A stretch of 64,000 nt of DNA, taken from positions 124,001-188,000 of the forward strand of contig CAJQPP010000031.1 in NCBI GenBank assembly GCA_905480235.1, given 5' to 3'. Positions within the stretch are counted from its first letter, which is position 1. Each line of letters begins with the position of its first letter. Of this stretch, positions 17,979-26,649 are shown piece by piece. The DNA comes from an uncultured Pirellulaceae bacterium. Its GTDB lineage: Bacteria > Planctomycetota > Planctomycetia > Pirellulales > Pirellulaceae. The position numbers were made by a program, and so were the translations under genes. The notes beneath the pieces were generated by a model, which was given only the letters and a program-made list of their open reading frames with translations, was not told the origin of the DNA and did no database searches.

Positions 17979-18761
17979 TTAGACCGGATTTTTCTGGCAC
18001 AACGTTGCCATCATCGAGTCAATATACCTAGACAGGAGTCCGACCGGAGCGGCATCCCATTTATCTTCATAAAATCCGACCAGGCTCAAACCTGCCCGTA
18101 ACTGCCCACCGATCTGATCCTCGAGCGAATGCCCATATTCCAACGGCTCGCCGAGTTCCATCAACTCCTTCACCTTACTTGCGGGTAAATGTTTGGAATC
18201 AGAAAAGGGGATAGCGTATTTGACCTCAAGGTTTCCTTTTTCCATTTCCCAATAATCAAACAGAAAGAATATCGGATTTATGAAACCGCTCATAATTCGG
18301 CCGCCGGGTTTCAGCACGCGACTGGCCTCCTGCCATACTGGATTGACGTCGGGCACAAATCCGTTGGAACACGGATGCACAATCAAATCGAAACTCGCGT
18401 TTGCGAACGCCGCTAGGTCAGCCATATCACCCTGCACGCATCGGATCTCCAGCCCTTCGCGTTGAGCGACCCATTCATCTTGGCCCAACTGACTGGCGGA
18501 ATTGTCGAATACGGTAACCTGAGCACCCGCCGCGGCCAGCACCGGGCCTTGTTGCCCACCGCCGCCCGCCAAGCAGAGGACATTGGCGCCTTGGATATTT
18601 CCGAACCAATCTCGCGGAACTTTTTTTTCCGGCGTCAGCACAATTTCCCACTCACCGCGTTTGGCCGCCTCAATAATCGCGGATGTGACTGGCACGGTCC
18701 ATTGGTTTCCGGACTTTACAAGTTTGTCCCAAGCTAGTCGATTATATTTCACAATATCCAT
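17979..18761 (-). CDS. SAM-dependent methyltransferase (class I)
   Basis: 260 residues from ATG 18761, with CAGGG upstream; longer in-frame reading would run into the FIST gene. After an N-terminal lead 'YNRLAWDKLVKSGNQWT', motif I is 'VLCLAGGGGQQGPVLAAAGA', followed by 'VTVFDNSASQL' (SAM ribose-binding acidic residue), 'GDMADLAAF' and 'FDLIVHPCSNGFVPDV', then 'RVLKPGGRIMSGFINP' as motif III. This is the UbiE/COQ5-like (Methyltransf_11) pattern. Substrate is unknown. It lies 46 bp downstream of the FIST-domain gene on the same strand, so the two may be co-transcribed. Confidence 0.9.
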   Translation of the reverse strand: MDIVKYNRLAWDKLVKSGNQWTVPVTSAIIEAAKRGEWEIVLTPEKKVPRDWFGNIQGANVLCLAGGGGQQGPVLAAAGAQVTVFDNSASQLGQDEWVAQREGLEIRCVQGDMADLAAFANASFDLIVHPCSNGFVPDVNPVWQEASRVLKPGGRIMSGFINPIFFLFDYWEMEKGNLEVKYAIPFSDSKHLPASKVKELMELGEPLEYGHSLEDQIGGQLRAGLSLVGFYEDKWDAAPVGLLSRYIDSMMATLCQKNPV

Positions 18762-18807
18762 AAATTCCCTGCGCCCAAACTTTAGCCGAACCTCCGTTAG
18801 GAGGCTG

Positions 18808-20004
18808 CTATTTACTTTCACGAAATAAAGCGATGCTCGATGTAAAGCCGTGCAAAAAATTCTGCTCACTGACAGGGCCAATTTCACCGGCGGCGAAAAA
18901 ACCGGCAGTAGGTAATGCCCCCACAACTTCTCTTAACAATCCCGAATCATGATGTTGCCCAGAAAACAAACGGGTTCCACGCCCGTTGCAATTAAACATC
19001 AACGCGGCCTGATGAGGCGTTGCCGCCTTAGAAACGGCATCACTTAAAAGATATTTCAATTCTGCGTGCGCGGACTCCTGATCACGAATTTGGAATTGCA
19101 CGGTTTGACCAAGCCGAACGTACTCCGCAATGGTAATCATTCCTGACGCCTCATCAATTTGCAGCAGATTACGAATCAGAAAATCACCTTGTTTGGGGCG
19201 ATCGATATATTCGCTGATCACACGCCCGATTTGCAGCCCTTGGTTTACTGCCTGTTTTTCGTGCGTCGGTAAAGACTGAAACAATACGTGCAATTGCGAT
19301 AGAGCCGAGCGTCCGCCGAGTTCATATATCTCATTGCGTTCTGCCTTGGTAATAACAAAGGGATGCCCAATAGGGCGACACCCCTGTGAGACGACACAAT
19401 CGACGTCGAAGGCCCCATCCATTCTCACCAAAACGGCGCCGCTATCAAACACTCGTGATCCGAGGATCAATCGCGCTTCCCCTGGCTGAGTTGCACCACT
19501 GGCAATCCCCCCCATCACCGGTACACCCTGCCGATCTTCGTTCATGCGTTGCAGAAAAACATCCATCGGAAAACTGAATGGATCTGCCACCGCAAAAACG
19601 ACGGAGTCATCCGCCCATGTTCCCGTCAGTCCTTGTTCCCAGCCCTCGAAGGCTCCGTCATTCCCGAGGCTACGAAATTCCAAGTGACAGGAATCCAAAT
19701 TGGGTCCATCAAGATTGGCCACCCAGATAGATATAGATGGCTGCCACTGCAACTCATATTGGTTAGCAACGATCGATTCGCCGCTACAGCCGATTACCTG
19801 ATCAGTGCCTAAGCGATTCACAAGCTCCTTCGCAGCATCCTCGATGGAAAGCCCAGACGCTGTATCATCGGCAAGATATTCACATGAGAAGAACACAAAC
19901 GCGATATCGATCGGGGCATCCATGGTATCCATGACGGCACCACAAGCTTCATCGATCGCAACGCGAAAATCCGGGTTCGTTGAAAATGCCGAGGCGAAAT
20001 GCAT
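18808..20004 (-). CDS. FIST N/C-domain sensory protein
   Basis: 398 residues from ATG 20004 (MHFASAFSTNP, the usual way FIST proteins begin). The FIST N domain covers about 20-190 with 'VIGCSGESIVAN' and 'FADPFSFPMDVFLQRMNEDRQGVPVMGGIASG'-like segments; the FIST C domain follows with 'ISQGCRPIGHPFVITKAERNEIYELGG'-type sequence and the ending 'GFFAAGEIGPVSEQNFLHGFTSSIALF'. FIST domains are thought to bind small ligands such as amino acids in signal transduction. Here there is no fused kinase or receiver domain, so it acts as a stand-alone soluble protein. No ribosome binding site is evident. Confidence 0.92.
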   Translation of the reverse strand: MHFASAFSTNPDFRVAIDEACGAVMDTMDAPIDIAFVFFSCEYLADDTASGLSIEDAAKELVNRLGTDQVIGCSGESIVANQYELQWQPSISIWVANLDGPNLDSCHLEFRSLGNDGAFEGWEQGLTGTWADDSVVFAVADPFSFPMDVFLQRMNEDRQGVPVMGGIASGATQPGEARLILGSRVFDSGAVLVRMDGAFDVDCVVSQGCRPIGHPFVITKAERNEIYELGGRSALSQLHVLFQSLPTHEKQAVNQGLQIGRVISEYIDRPKQGDFLIRNLLQIDEASGMITIAEYVRLGQTVQFQIRDQESAHAELKYLLSDAVSKAATPHQAALMFNCNGRGTRLFSGQHHDSGLLREVVGALPTAGFFAAGEIGPVSEQNFLHGFTSSIALFRESK

Positions 20005-20271
20005 GCGTGTGCTTATTACAAAAAAATAAATTCTTCGAATCTGCAGACTGGAGATCCTTGATAATACAAAGATATCGAAGCAACGAAAACCAAGCACCTC
20101 GGCGTTTTATGGCACACTCTCGTGAGTCGAAACCAGCAACCCGCAATGGATTAGGCAAGCAGGCAGATTTACCAAGATTATTGAATGGAAGTCCCTGCCA
20201 TTCTCACGATTAGATTTGTTAATATGGGAAAATCTAATTCACGCTATGATATTTTTGGAACCCTTAAAAAA

Positions 20272-20928
20272 ATGGACCTCGCAGAAGCCGTACGCAACGT
20301 CATTCGAGATCGTAAGACGGAGAAGATCCTTGCTGACCCACAGAATCCCGTAGAATATACGGCGGAACAACTAAATTCAGGCGACCAAATCGTGAAACAA
20401 GCGATCCGGGACAGCGGATGGGCACCGTTTCACTACGATCGACGACAGGACGGACTTGCGGAGCCTTGGCGAGCTTGGTGGCTCAACCAAACCAACTGTC
20501 AAAAACTGGCGGAGAAATTACCGCAACTAATCCCAGACCTTAAACCTGGCAACAAAATGCCAGGGCTTTTGTCAGGCTGCGGAAGCTTGACGCTTTTTAC
20601 TTGGCTGCCTCAGCCCAACGAAACGGGACCGGAATCCAGCAAGCGGGAACGTATTAATCGCGAGCATTTAGCCGCCACCGCAGCAGCGGTCCAGAATTTC
20701 TTGCTTTTATTGACCGCCGAGGGAATCCGAAATTACTGGGCCAGTGGCAGCTTGATCCAAGACTATCTATTTGACACCTTAAAGATACCGCATGAGCAGG
20801 TACTCGCGGCGGCAGTATTCACACACTATCCAGACCCGCTCACCCCCGTGGAAGTGATTGCCGGGAAACACCGCGAGCGTCGCTCGCCCAACACAGCATG
20901 GTTACAGGACGTCTTGATTGATCCGTGA
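20272..20928 (+). CDS. Nitroreductase-family protein
   Basis: About 218 residues from ATG 20272; an earlier in-frame ATG at 20224 is possible. The family's FMN-phosphate-binding start is recognisable as 'AVRNVIRDRKTEKILADP', and the AP-dipeptide region as 'DSGWAPFHYDRRQDGLAEPWRAWWL'. The C-terminal half has 'AAVQNFLLLLTAEGIRNYWASGSLIQDYLF', matching the helix where nitroreductases pack against flavin and dimer partner. Such enzymes use FMN and NAD(P)H to reduce nitro, quinone or similar groups; the substrate here is unknown. It is transcribed alone, divergent from the FIST gene. Confidence 0.82.
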   Translation: MDLAEAVRNVIRDRKTEKILADPQNPVEYTAEQLNSGDQIVKQAIRDSGWAPFHYDRRQDGLAEPWRAWWLNQTNCQKLAEKLPQLIPDLKPGNKMPGLLSGCGSLTLFTWLPQPNETGPESSKRERINREHLAATAAAVQNFLLLLTAEGIRNYWASGSLIQDYLFDTLKIPHEQVLAAAVFTHYPDPLTPVEVIAGKHRERRSPNTAWLQDVLIDP

Positions 20929-20984
20929 AAGCCGAGCAAATCGTTAAGCAGAATCTCAGCACACCGATCGGCCAAAAAATCGCC

Positions 20985-21386
20985 CTACAGAGTTTCGCGA
21001 TTCAGAATGCAGTCGCCTTCGAACACCGCCGCTTCGCTGAAAAGCAAGCCGATGGAGGAATTTTCGCGCATCCGCACCGAGATCTTCACGCGAACCGTTT
21101 TGGTATTATCGCGGATTATTCGGGGCTTGATATCGATATCAAAAAGCCTGACTCCGCTGGTGGACAAAAAATACGCGGCGGTCTGTCTGGCCTCCCTGGC
21201 GGTTGCACCTGGCACGATCGCCACTCGAGCTGCTTCATAGGCAGCGGCTTGAGTGGTATGGCGAATCATATTAGCGCGGCCAAATTCGTAACAGCCAAAC
21301 AGCAGCAAGAAAAGCACGGGCAAAACCATTGCGAACTCAACCGCCGCAGCACCTTTTCGCGTTTGTCTTTTTTTTGTGACTCGCAT
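20985..21386 (-). CDS. TadE-like pilus assembly protein
   Basis: 133 residues from ATG 21386 (a TTG five codons earlier is an alternative). The N-terminus 'KGAAAVEFAMVLPVLFLLLFGCYEFGRANM' is the TadE/TadG signature: a short basic leader, a Gly, a Glu near position 5 of the mature part, and one membrane helix. The remaining residues form a small extracytoplasmic beta-rich domain with 'AAAYEAARVAIVPGATAREAR'. In Tad systems such minor pilins are processed by prepilin peptidase and help assemble the Flp pilus. It lies 21 bp downstream of the vWA TadG-like gene, in the same direction, as the last of the set. Confidence 0.9.
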   Translation of the reverse strand: MRVTKKRQTRKGAAAVEFAMVLPVLFLLLFGCYEFGRANMIRHTTQAAAYEAARVAIVPGATAREARQTAAYFLSTSGVRLFDIDIKPRIIRDNTKTVRVKISVRMRENSSIGLLFSEAAVFEGDCILNRETL

Positions 21387-21407
21387 TTTTGAAACACCCA
21401 ACTTGAT

Positions 21408-22472
21408 TTATTGAATTAACTTAACGGCGATCGTGCCGGAAATTTCACGAAAGCCCTCTTCAAGTTGTTGATTGTTATCTGCATGAACGTGTATACCACC
21501 ACCGCGACGGGCAATCTTTTTCATTAACTTTTTGTTTGCAGCGCTGCTGAATGTGATCGTATGAACGGTGTGGTTTCGCCTGACGGCAGTCTCGACAGTC
21601 TGTTCGGGTGAGACGCCCCAATTGTGATGGCCATCGGTCATGACCACGATGCTCTTCGAGGCAAACGTCCGTGCGGCAGGATCGAATTTCAGCGAATTAC
21701 TCCCCATCAGCAAGCCTTCGCCGATAGCAGTTGCTCCAAACGCTCGCAATCGCCTAACGGCTCGACGCACGGCGTTTAGGTCATCGGTAAGGCGTATGAC
21801 TTTTTTTGCTTGGTAGGCATAAGTCGTCAAAGAGATTTGGGCATTGGGGCTATGTTCTTCGATCTCGTCAATAAAGATATTGACAGCCCTGATCATCGCT
21901 TTAAGCCGTGTTCCGCGGCCAGAATACCAATTCATAGATCCGGAAACATCCAGGACTAATGCGATATCCCGCGAGGTCGATGATGCCGTCGACTTCATCA
22001 CGGGCTGAAAACTAGACACATCAAAAAGCGGGCCAAAGAAAAGCGGAACTGGTCCGTCGGGTGAATTTTGCGTGCGATGCCCTCTTACACGTATCGTATT
22101 GGGCGGAAACACGTTGGCCTTAAATCGAAACCTTCGAACTCCTTTTCGCTGGTTTTGCCCCCAATCAATATCGCTGGCCTTCAGCACAAGAGGTTGCCCC
22201 GCAACCTTATTTTGCGATGCTACGTCAATCGCTGCGCGGGTAGCGTTTTGGATGCTTTCGCCGCGCCCCAACGCAGCAGCGCCGGCTCGCGCCGCAGCGT
22301 CCGTCGCCGTGCGTAATTCCGCACGCGCCACGTGCATGTGGGCGACGTCGATCGACAATGCTGCTCCGACAAATACGATGAGCAAGCATAGCAACACCAG
22401 GATAAGCATCGCGCCACGCCGGCGCATTCCTTGCTTGCCCGATTTTTGACTCAACCACTTCGAGTAATTCAT
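21408..22472 (-). CDS. TadG-like protein with von Willebrand A domain
   Basis: 354 residues. The N-terminal membrane anchor 'RRGAMLILVLLCLLIVFVGAALSIDVAHMHVARAEL' carries the TadG pattern with the Ala-rich 'TDAAARAGAAAL'. The C-terminal vWA domain (about 165-350) has an intact MIDAS: D-V-S-G-S in 'LVLDVSGSMNW', the Thr in 'FGATAIGEGLL', and 'VVMTDGHHNWG'. It likely binds a divalent metal and mediates adhesion or pilus contact outside the cell. ATG at 22472 has GGAAAA upstream. It sits between two TadE-like genes, 54 bp after the first. Confidence 0.92.
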   Translation of the reverse strand: MNYSKWLSQKSGKQGMRRRGAMLILVLLCLLIVFVGAALSIDVAHMHVARAELRTATDAAARAGAAALGRGESIQNATRAAIDVASQNKVAGQPLVLKASDIDWGQNQRKGVRRFRFKANVFPPNTIRVRGHRTQNSPDGPVPLFFGPLFDVSSFQPVMKSTASSTSRDIALVLDVSGSMNWYSGRGTRLKAMIRAVNIFIDEIEEHSPNAQISLTTYAYQAKKVIRLTDDLNAVRRAVRRLRAFGATAIGEGLLMGSNSLKFDPAARTFASKSIVVMTDGHHNWGVSPEQTVETAVRRNHTVHTITFSSAANKKLMKKIARRGGGIHVHADNNQQLEEGFREISGTIAVKLIQ

Positions 22473-22526
22473 GGCGATTTTCCACGCGTTATGGCAAACG
22501 GCGATATTTGAAAATTGGAAAGGTCA

Positions 22527-22931
22527 TTATTCCTTGACCATGACAGCCGACACCGATAATTGCTTTCCCTTGAACGGACCCATGGAAATAATACTGTTGG
22601 CATCACCCGGTGCGGTAATAATCAACTCAATCAAGCCGCCTCGTGGCACGTCGTCGAGGTTCTCTGGATTTACCGAAATTTCGGTTTCTTTTAACAGCCG
22701 ACCGTCGAGCACAGCTTGCGAGGCATCGGTGACATCTTGCAGCGATGCACCCGGCTGCACTGCCACTTTGATTCCCTCGTAAGCAGCACAAACCATTGTC
22801 TGCTTGGTGAACAGAAAACTAGCTGCCTCAATTCCGCCAAAGGTAACAAGCATGATCAAGGGCAAACACACGGCTAATTCGATTGTCGCAGCAGCTCGGT
22901 GCCGAACATGGTGATTTCGCTTACGCAACAC
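22527..22931 (-). CDS. TadE-like pilus assembly protein
   Basis: 134 residues with a second TadE pattern: 'RAAATIELAVCLPLIMLVTFGGIEAASFLF' as leader and membrane helix, then 'VCAAYEGIKVAVQPGASLQDV', which parallels the downstream TadE ('AAYEAARVAIVPGATAREA'), so the two are paralogues. The start is a GTG (22931) or the adjacent TTG, with GAGG 4-7 bp upstream. First gene of the TadE-TadG-TadE set. No Tad ATPase, inner-membrane platform or secretin is in the window, so the rest of the machine must be elsewhere. Confidence 0.88.
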   Translation of the reverse strand: MLRKRNHHVRHRAAATIELAVCLPLIMLVTFGGIEAASFLFTKQTMVCAAYEGIKVAVQPGASLQDVTDASQAVLDGRLLKETEISVNPENLDDVPRGGLIELIITAPGDANSIISMGPFKGKQLSVSAVMVKE

Positions 22932-22993
22932 ACAACCTCACTGGAAGACAAGTAAAGTCCGCTAACAATCAAACGTCAACAAGTAAGTCTCGG

Positions 22994-23464
22994 CTAGGCT
23001 AGAGAAGCCGACTCTAGTTCAGCGACTTGACGTTCCAAGTCTTCAATTTCCTGAGCTTGATTTTCAACTAACGCAGAAACGGCATTGAATTCTTCTGCCA
23101 CTTCTGACCAGAAATCATTATCTCGAAAAGCCAGGCTGCCAGGTTTTTCTCCCTGCACGAGTTCTCGCATAACACGTCTCAAGCGTGCAACGGGCCCCAC
23201 AAAACGGTTGCTAAATCGCACCGTATCTAACGCAAAAGCGGGGAAAAGTGAAAGCATGATTACCGTCAACAACAACATGCTGGAACCCGATGTCGTCAAA
23301 CGATCCACGATAGCTTTGTTAGGATCCCCCAAAAGCATTTGCAGGACCGACATGCACACCAACGTCCCCGCAAAAAAAATACACCAGTGAACGAGAACTC
23401 GCCGTACCAAATTCCCTTGAACACTTGAATCCACCCAATGCTGTCTTCGTAATTTCATCGACAT
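22994..23464 (-). CDS. Two-TM protein with HAMP-like linker and coiled coil
   Basis: 156 residues. Two membrane helices ('VLVHWCIFFAGTLVCMSVLQML' about 23-44 and 'SSMLLLTVIMLSLFPAFALDTV' about 61-82) are followed by 'RFVGPVARLRRVMRELVQGE', the Pro-containing AS1 helix of a HAMP-like domain, and 'DFWSEVAEEFNAVSALVENQAQEIEDLERQVAEL', which continues as a coiled coil. The protein ends there, without a kinase or methyl-accepting domain. A strong ribosome binding site GGAGGTG precedes ATG 23464. A signalling or scaffolding role at the membrane is inferred. It is 62 bp upstream of the TadE set and in the same direction, so it may lead that operon. Confidence 0.8.
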   Translation of the reverse strand: MSMKLRRQHWVDSSVQGNLVRRVLVHWCIFFAGTLVCMSVLQMLLGDPNKAIVDRLTTSGSSMLLLTVIMLSLFPAFALDTVRFSNRFVGPVARLRRVMRELVQGEKPGSLAFRDNDFWSEVAEEFNAVSALVENQAQEIEDLERQVAELESASLA

Positions 23465-23884
23465 TGCACACCTCCAAAAATTTTTCAGTGCATGCCCTGA
23501 AACTCCCCATTCCCAAGGCTTGGAGACGACGCTTCCCCAGCCAACTCATGCATTGAAAGACTAGCTAACTATTTCCTAGAGGCGGTAGTTTTCGAAAATC
23601 AAAATCGAATTCGTGGCGTTCTAACCCCCACCAGTTATTCAGATAATGACGGTAGCTACGGTTATCGGGAATCGTCAGGGCAGGAAATAATGCGGAACAC
23701 CCCAATGGGCCTGAAAGGCGACCCGATCAACCAAGCGTATTGATCTCAGAATCTTTTGGCGTCAACAGATAAATCTGCTCAGGCCTATGACCGCGCATGC
23801 AAAAACGGGTGAGTGCTCCCACCCGTTCAACAATGTTTTGATGTCACGACTGTCGCGTGATCCGGCGTTCACTAAGGGAACGTC
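23465..23884. other. Intergenic region, rpsU terminator only
   Basis: 420 bp between the HAMP-like gene and rpsU. It holds the rpsU terminator (23801-23827); I see nothing else that I can support. Confidence 0.35.
23801..23827 (-). terminator. Rho-independent terminator of rpsU
   Basis: On the minus strand AACGGGTG, 8-base loop, CACCCGTT (23804-23811 pairing with 23820-23827), then a T run (23801-23805 read as TTTTT). It is 57 bp after the rpsU stop. Confidence 0.85.
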
Positions 23885-24079
23885 CTAGCGGGCCAACTTG
23901 CGTGCCCTTTGGTTGCGGCGTTCGGCCCGCAAACGTGCTCGGCGTTTTGTTTCGCTCGGCTTTTCGTAATACTCGCGGCGTCTCATTTCTTTCTTGATAC
24001 CGCTTCGCTCGACGATTTTTCGGAATCGCCGCACAGCCTCTTGGATGGACTCTTTTTCTCGTACTTGCAACTTTACCAT
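23885..24079 (-). CDS. rpsU: 30S ribosomal protein S21
   Basis: 64 residues, highly basic: '[23 protein letters not shown]', then '[20 protein letters not shown]' and an Arg-rich tail. This is the bS21 sequence pattern at its normal length. bS21 sits at the small-subunit platform near the anti-Shine-Dalgarno end of 16S rRNA and assists initiation. CGGAG lies 7 bp before the ATG at 24079. It is a single gene with its own terminator; no dnaG or rpoD follows as in enterobacteria. Confidence 0.97.
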   Translation of the reverse strand: MVKLQVREKESIQEAVRRFRKIVERSGIKKEMRRREYYEKPSETKRRARLRAERRNQRARKLAR

Positions 24080-24467
24080 GGTTTCTCCGGGTCGTTTCCT
24101 CCTATGTCAGAGGCAGTTTAATTCATCGGATCGCAGCCGCTGTTACTGAACGGGCAATCCGAAATAGTTCCCAAGGAAAGGAATTTCCCCCCTGAGAGGC
24201 CTCGAATTGTAGTGGCTTTACCCTGCGTGTGTCCACCCAAACCCGGAAATTTAGCTGCTTTTCGCTCATAGAACGAGTATTTTTCGTTTCCGATTAACCC
24301 GCACAACTACTAATGATTGCCAAATTACCACCTATCTCAGGCTTCCCCAAACTGGCTAACCAACACAATACCACGCCAAAAAAGCCGACTCAGACGAACT
24401 CGACCAACACCCGATTTCAAGGATGTTCCGGTACCGATGAGTTTTTTGGCCATGGGAAACGACGATT
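24080..24467. other. Intergenic region upstream of rpsU
   Basis: 388 bp between rpsU (minus) and a small plus-strand coiled-coil frame. It should contain the rpsU promoter. I see no clear hexamer pair and no structured RNA leader. Confidence 0.3.
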
Positions 24468-24635
24468 TTGCTCGATCAAGAAGACCAACACGCGACGCTC
24501 AAGCTGATCGATCAGCGACAGGATCAGTTGCTCGAAGACCTTGACCGCTTGAATCGGCAGATCTTGGATATCATCGAAGTTTTCACCACCAACCGACCCG
24601 ATACCGCTCCACCGCAGGCCGATCTGGCCGCTTGA
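24468..24635 (+). CDS. Small coiled-coil protein (about 55 aa)
   Basis: A plus-strand frame that reads as a regular amphipathic helix: 'LLDQEDQHATLKLIDQRQDQ' continuing 'LLEDLDRLNRQILDIIE', then a flexible 'PDTAPPQADLAA' tail. Leu/Ile fall at heptad spacing, which is unlikely in random sequence. The frame opens after a TGA at 24438-24440 and has no ATG; TTG at 24468 with GGGAAA 10-15 bp upstream is the best start. The opposite strand also has an open frame but of unlikely composition. A dimerising small protein is inferred, family unknown. The missing ATG is the main doubt. Confidence 0.45.
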   Translation: MLDQEDQHATLKLIDQRQDQLLEDLDRLNRQILDIIEVFTTNRPDTAPPQADLAA

Positions 24636-24725
24636 TCTGCATCTCGTATGTGATCCAAGGAGAACCATGGTCTAGACAACCTGCCCGTACCACCCTGCAT
24701 AAAGCCATTCCGAACGGCTTTGTCT

Positions 24726-26462
24726 CTATTCGTCCAAGTTTCCCGAGTGCCGAATCGCCAAGTACAAACGCACGCCGAGAAATACGCTGGCAATGCAACC
24801 GGAGATCCCGATCAAGGACAGGTTCCTGATACCCATCCAAGAACTGTTGACGAACAGCAGCGGCGGAACCTCTCGGCTCAGCATCAACGAAGAGCCAAGA
24901 AACAACGCGCTGGTCATCATGCCCAATACCAAGCGGTTAACCGAGGGGCCCAGTCGTCGATGGTCGAGATGCACATCGAACTTTCCCCGCTTCATCTGTT
25001 CGAGGATGCTGCCAATAGTTTGCGGAAGCGATTCGGCCAACTGCTCCATTTGCATGTAGAGGCGGCGGACTTTTCGTGCCTGCCGTGCCGGACTGAGACG
25101 GCGTATTAGCAACTTTCGATGGAATGGCTTCATGATTCCCATCAAACTGAACTGGGGATCCAACAGCCTGCCAGTCCCTTCCAATTGGATCAATACCTTG
25201 ATCAACATGGCCGCTTCACCGGGCAGTGTAATATGAAATTTCCGCACGATGGAAACGAATTCATTGAGTGCAGCGCTCATATCAAAACTCGACATACTTT
25301 GCATCGAGAAATGAGCCACAAAATCAGCCACTTCCGCAGAAAGTTCTCCCTCATTTAAATCCATCGGACAGGAGCCGACGCGTTTCACCAGTGCTACCAG
25401 CAGGACCACATCGCTGTTAACAATCGCCACCAACATGGCCTCTATATCTTCTCTTAATTGCTCGCTGATCCTGCCCACCATGCCATAGTCCAACAGGCCA
25501 ATTCGGCCGTCCGACATGATCATGATATTACCTGGATGAGGATCGGCATGATAAAGCCCATCATCAAATATCATCTGTAAATAAAGGTTCGCTCCGTTGC
25601 GGGCCACCTCCGAAAAATCGATTTTCCCATCGCCTCCCTCAAGGGACTGAGAATTTAGATTCGCGGCCATCCCACCCGGCAAGGTCATGTCCGTCAACTT
25701 GTAGCCTTGCATCAATTCCATCGTGAGCATTTTCTCGCTCGAAAATTCTGGAAAGACTTCTGGCACTTGAACGACTTTTGATTGTTCAAACTTTTTTGCA
25801 AACTGAGTTTGACTGCGCAACTCAAGTCGGAAATCTAGCTCGCGGGGCATCGTCCGCGCCATCTCTGCGACGAGTGCTTTAGGGTGATAGGGCCGAAACT
25901 CCTCGGTACGCTCCGCCATTTGGGCAAGCCCCGTCAGGATATCCAAATCGGTGGCAACCGAAGTTTCGATGCCGGCGTGTCGTACCTTTACAATTACATC
26001 ACGACCATCGGCTAATTTAGCAAGGTGCACCTGACCAATGGACGCCGAGGCGAGGGGCTCTGGATTGAAACTTAAAAAGATCTCCTCCAAGGGTCGGGCC
26101 TGTTCGGACTCGATGATTTGCTTAATCTTCTCAAAAGAGTCAGCAGGAACTGCAGCCTGAAGTTTCGCCAACTCGGAAGCGAGTTCCACTCCAACTAAAT
26201 CGGGTCGCGTACTAAGCAATTGCCCAAACTTGATGAACGTAGGTCCCAGATCACTGAGCGCCAAACGAATGCGTTCGGAAGTGGTCAAGCGAGCCAAGGC
26301 GTCGCCGTCAGGCGAGCGCAACTGGTTTTTAACAAATTCAATATTCAGCCGGCTTAACCAGTCGGCCAATCCATACTTGCTGAGAACTGCAAAAATCTCC
26401 GTCCAACGTCGCATGTTGCGATAAAGGTGGGGGATCGATGGTAAGGTGCGTTTCACTTGCAT
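24726..26462 (-). CDS. UbiB/ABC1/AarF-family atypical kinase
   Basis: 578 residues with all ABC1-family marks: the KxGQ motif in 'FIKFGQLLSTRPDL' (about 76-90), the Ala-rich loop in 'PLASASIGQVHLAKL' replacing the glycine-rich loop, the ATP-site Lys in 'VIVKVRHAG', the catalytic 'HADPHPGNIMIMSDGRIGLLDYGMVGR' segment (HxDxHPGN and DYG), and two C-terminal membrane helices ('LVLGMMTSALFLGSSLMLS' and 'LSLIGISGCIASVFLGVRLYLAI'). UbiB proteins are ATPases that support quinone synthesis or lipid movement at the inner membrane. Here it stands alone; quinone genes are not adjacent. The start is 52 bp from the divergent asparaginase-like frame. Confidence 0.95.
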   Translation of the reverse strand: MQVKRTLPSIPHLYRNMRRWTEIFAVLSKYGLADWLSRLNIEFVKNQLRSPDGDALARLTTSERIRLALSDLGPTFIKFGQLLSTRPDLVGVELASELAKLQAAVPADSFEKIKQIIESEQARPLEEIFLSFNPEPLASASIGQVHLAKLADGRDVIVKVRHAGIETSVATDLDILTGLAQMAERTEEFRPYHPKALVAEMARTMPRELDFRLELRSQTQFAKKFEQSKVVQVPEVFPEFSSEKMLTMELMQGYKLTDMTLPGGMAANLNSQSLEGGDGKIDFSEVARNGANLYLQMIFDDGLYHADPHPGNIMIMSDGRIGLLDYGMVGRISEQLREDIEAMLVAIVNSDVVLLVALVKRVGSCPMDLNEGELSAEVADFVAHFSMQSMSSFDMSAALNEFVSIVRKFHITLPGEAAMLIKVLIQLEGTGRLLDPQFSLMGIMKPFHRKLLIRRLSPARQARKVRRLYMQMEQLAESLPQTIGSILEQMKRGKFDVHLDHRRLGPSVNRLVLGMMTSALFLGSSLMLSREVPPLLFVNSSWMGIRNLSLIGISGCIASVFLGVRLYLAIRHSGNLDE

Positions 26463-26601
26463 AGCTGCGGGTCAATAGAATTCAAACCGACTCATTCTAA
26501 CGGCTTATTCGGGCATGCATCACTTCAAATTCGACGTAACGGTAATTTCCGACACGCTCGCGGCGGGGTTGCCGCCCAACCAAAAGGGTTTCAAATTGGG
26601 T

Positions 26602-26607
26602 TATAAT
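26602..26607 (+). promoter_or_regulatory. Possible -10 hexamer before the asparaginase gene
   Basis: A perfect TATAAT 31-43 bp before the two candidate ATG codons. No -35 hexamer sits at 16-18 bp (nearest TTGCCG is 27 bp away), so this is weak support, but it argues that translation starts at 26638 or 26650 rather than upstream. Confidence 0.3.
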
Positions 26608-26649
26608 GATCGCTGTCGCACAACTTATTTTGCCCCAATGGGATATCCC

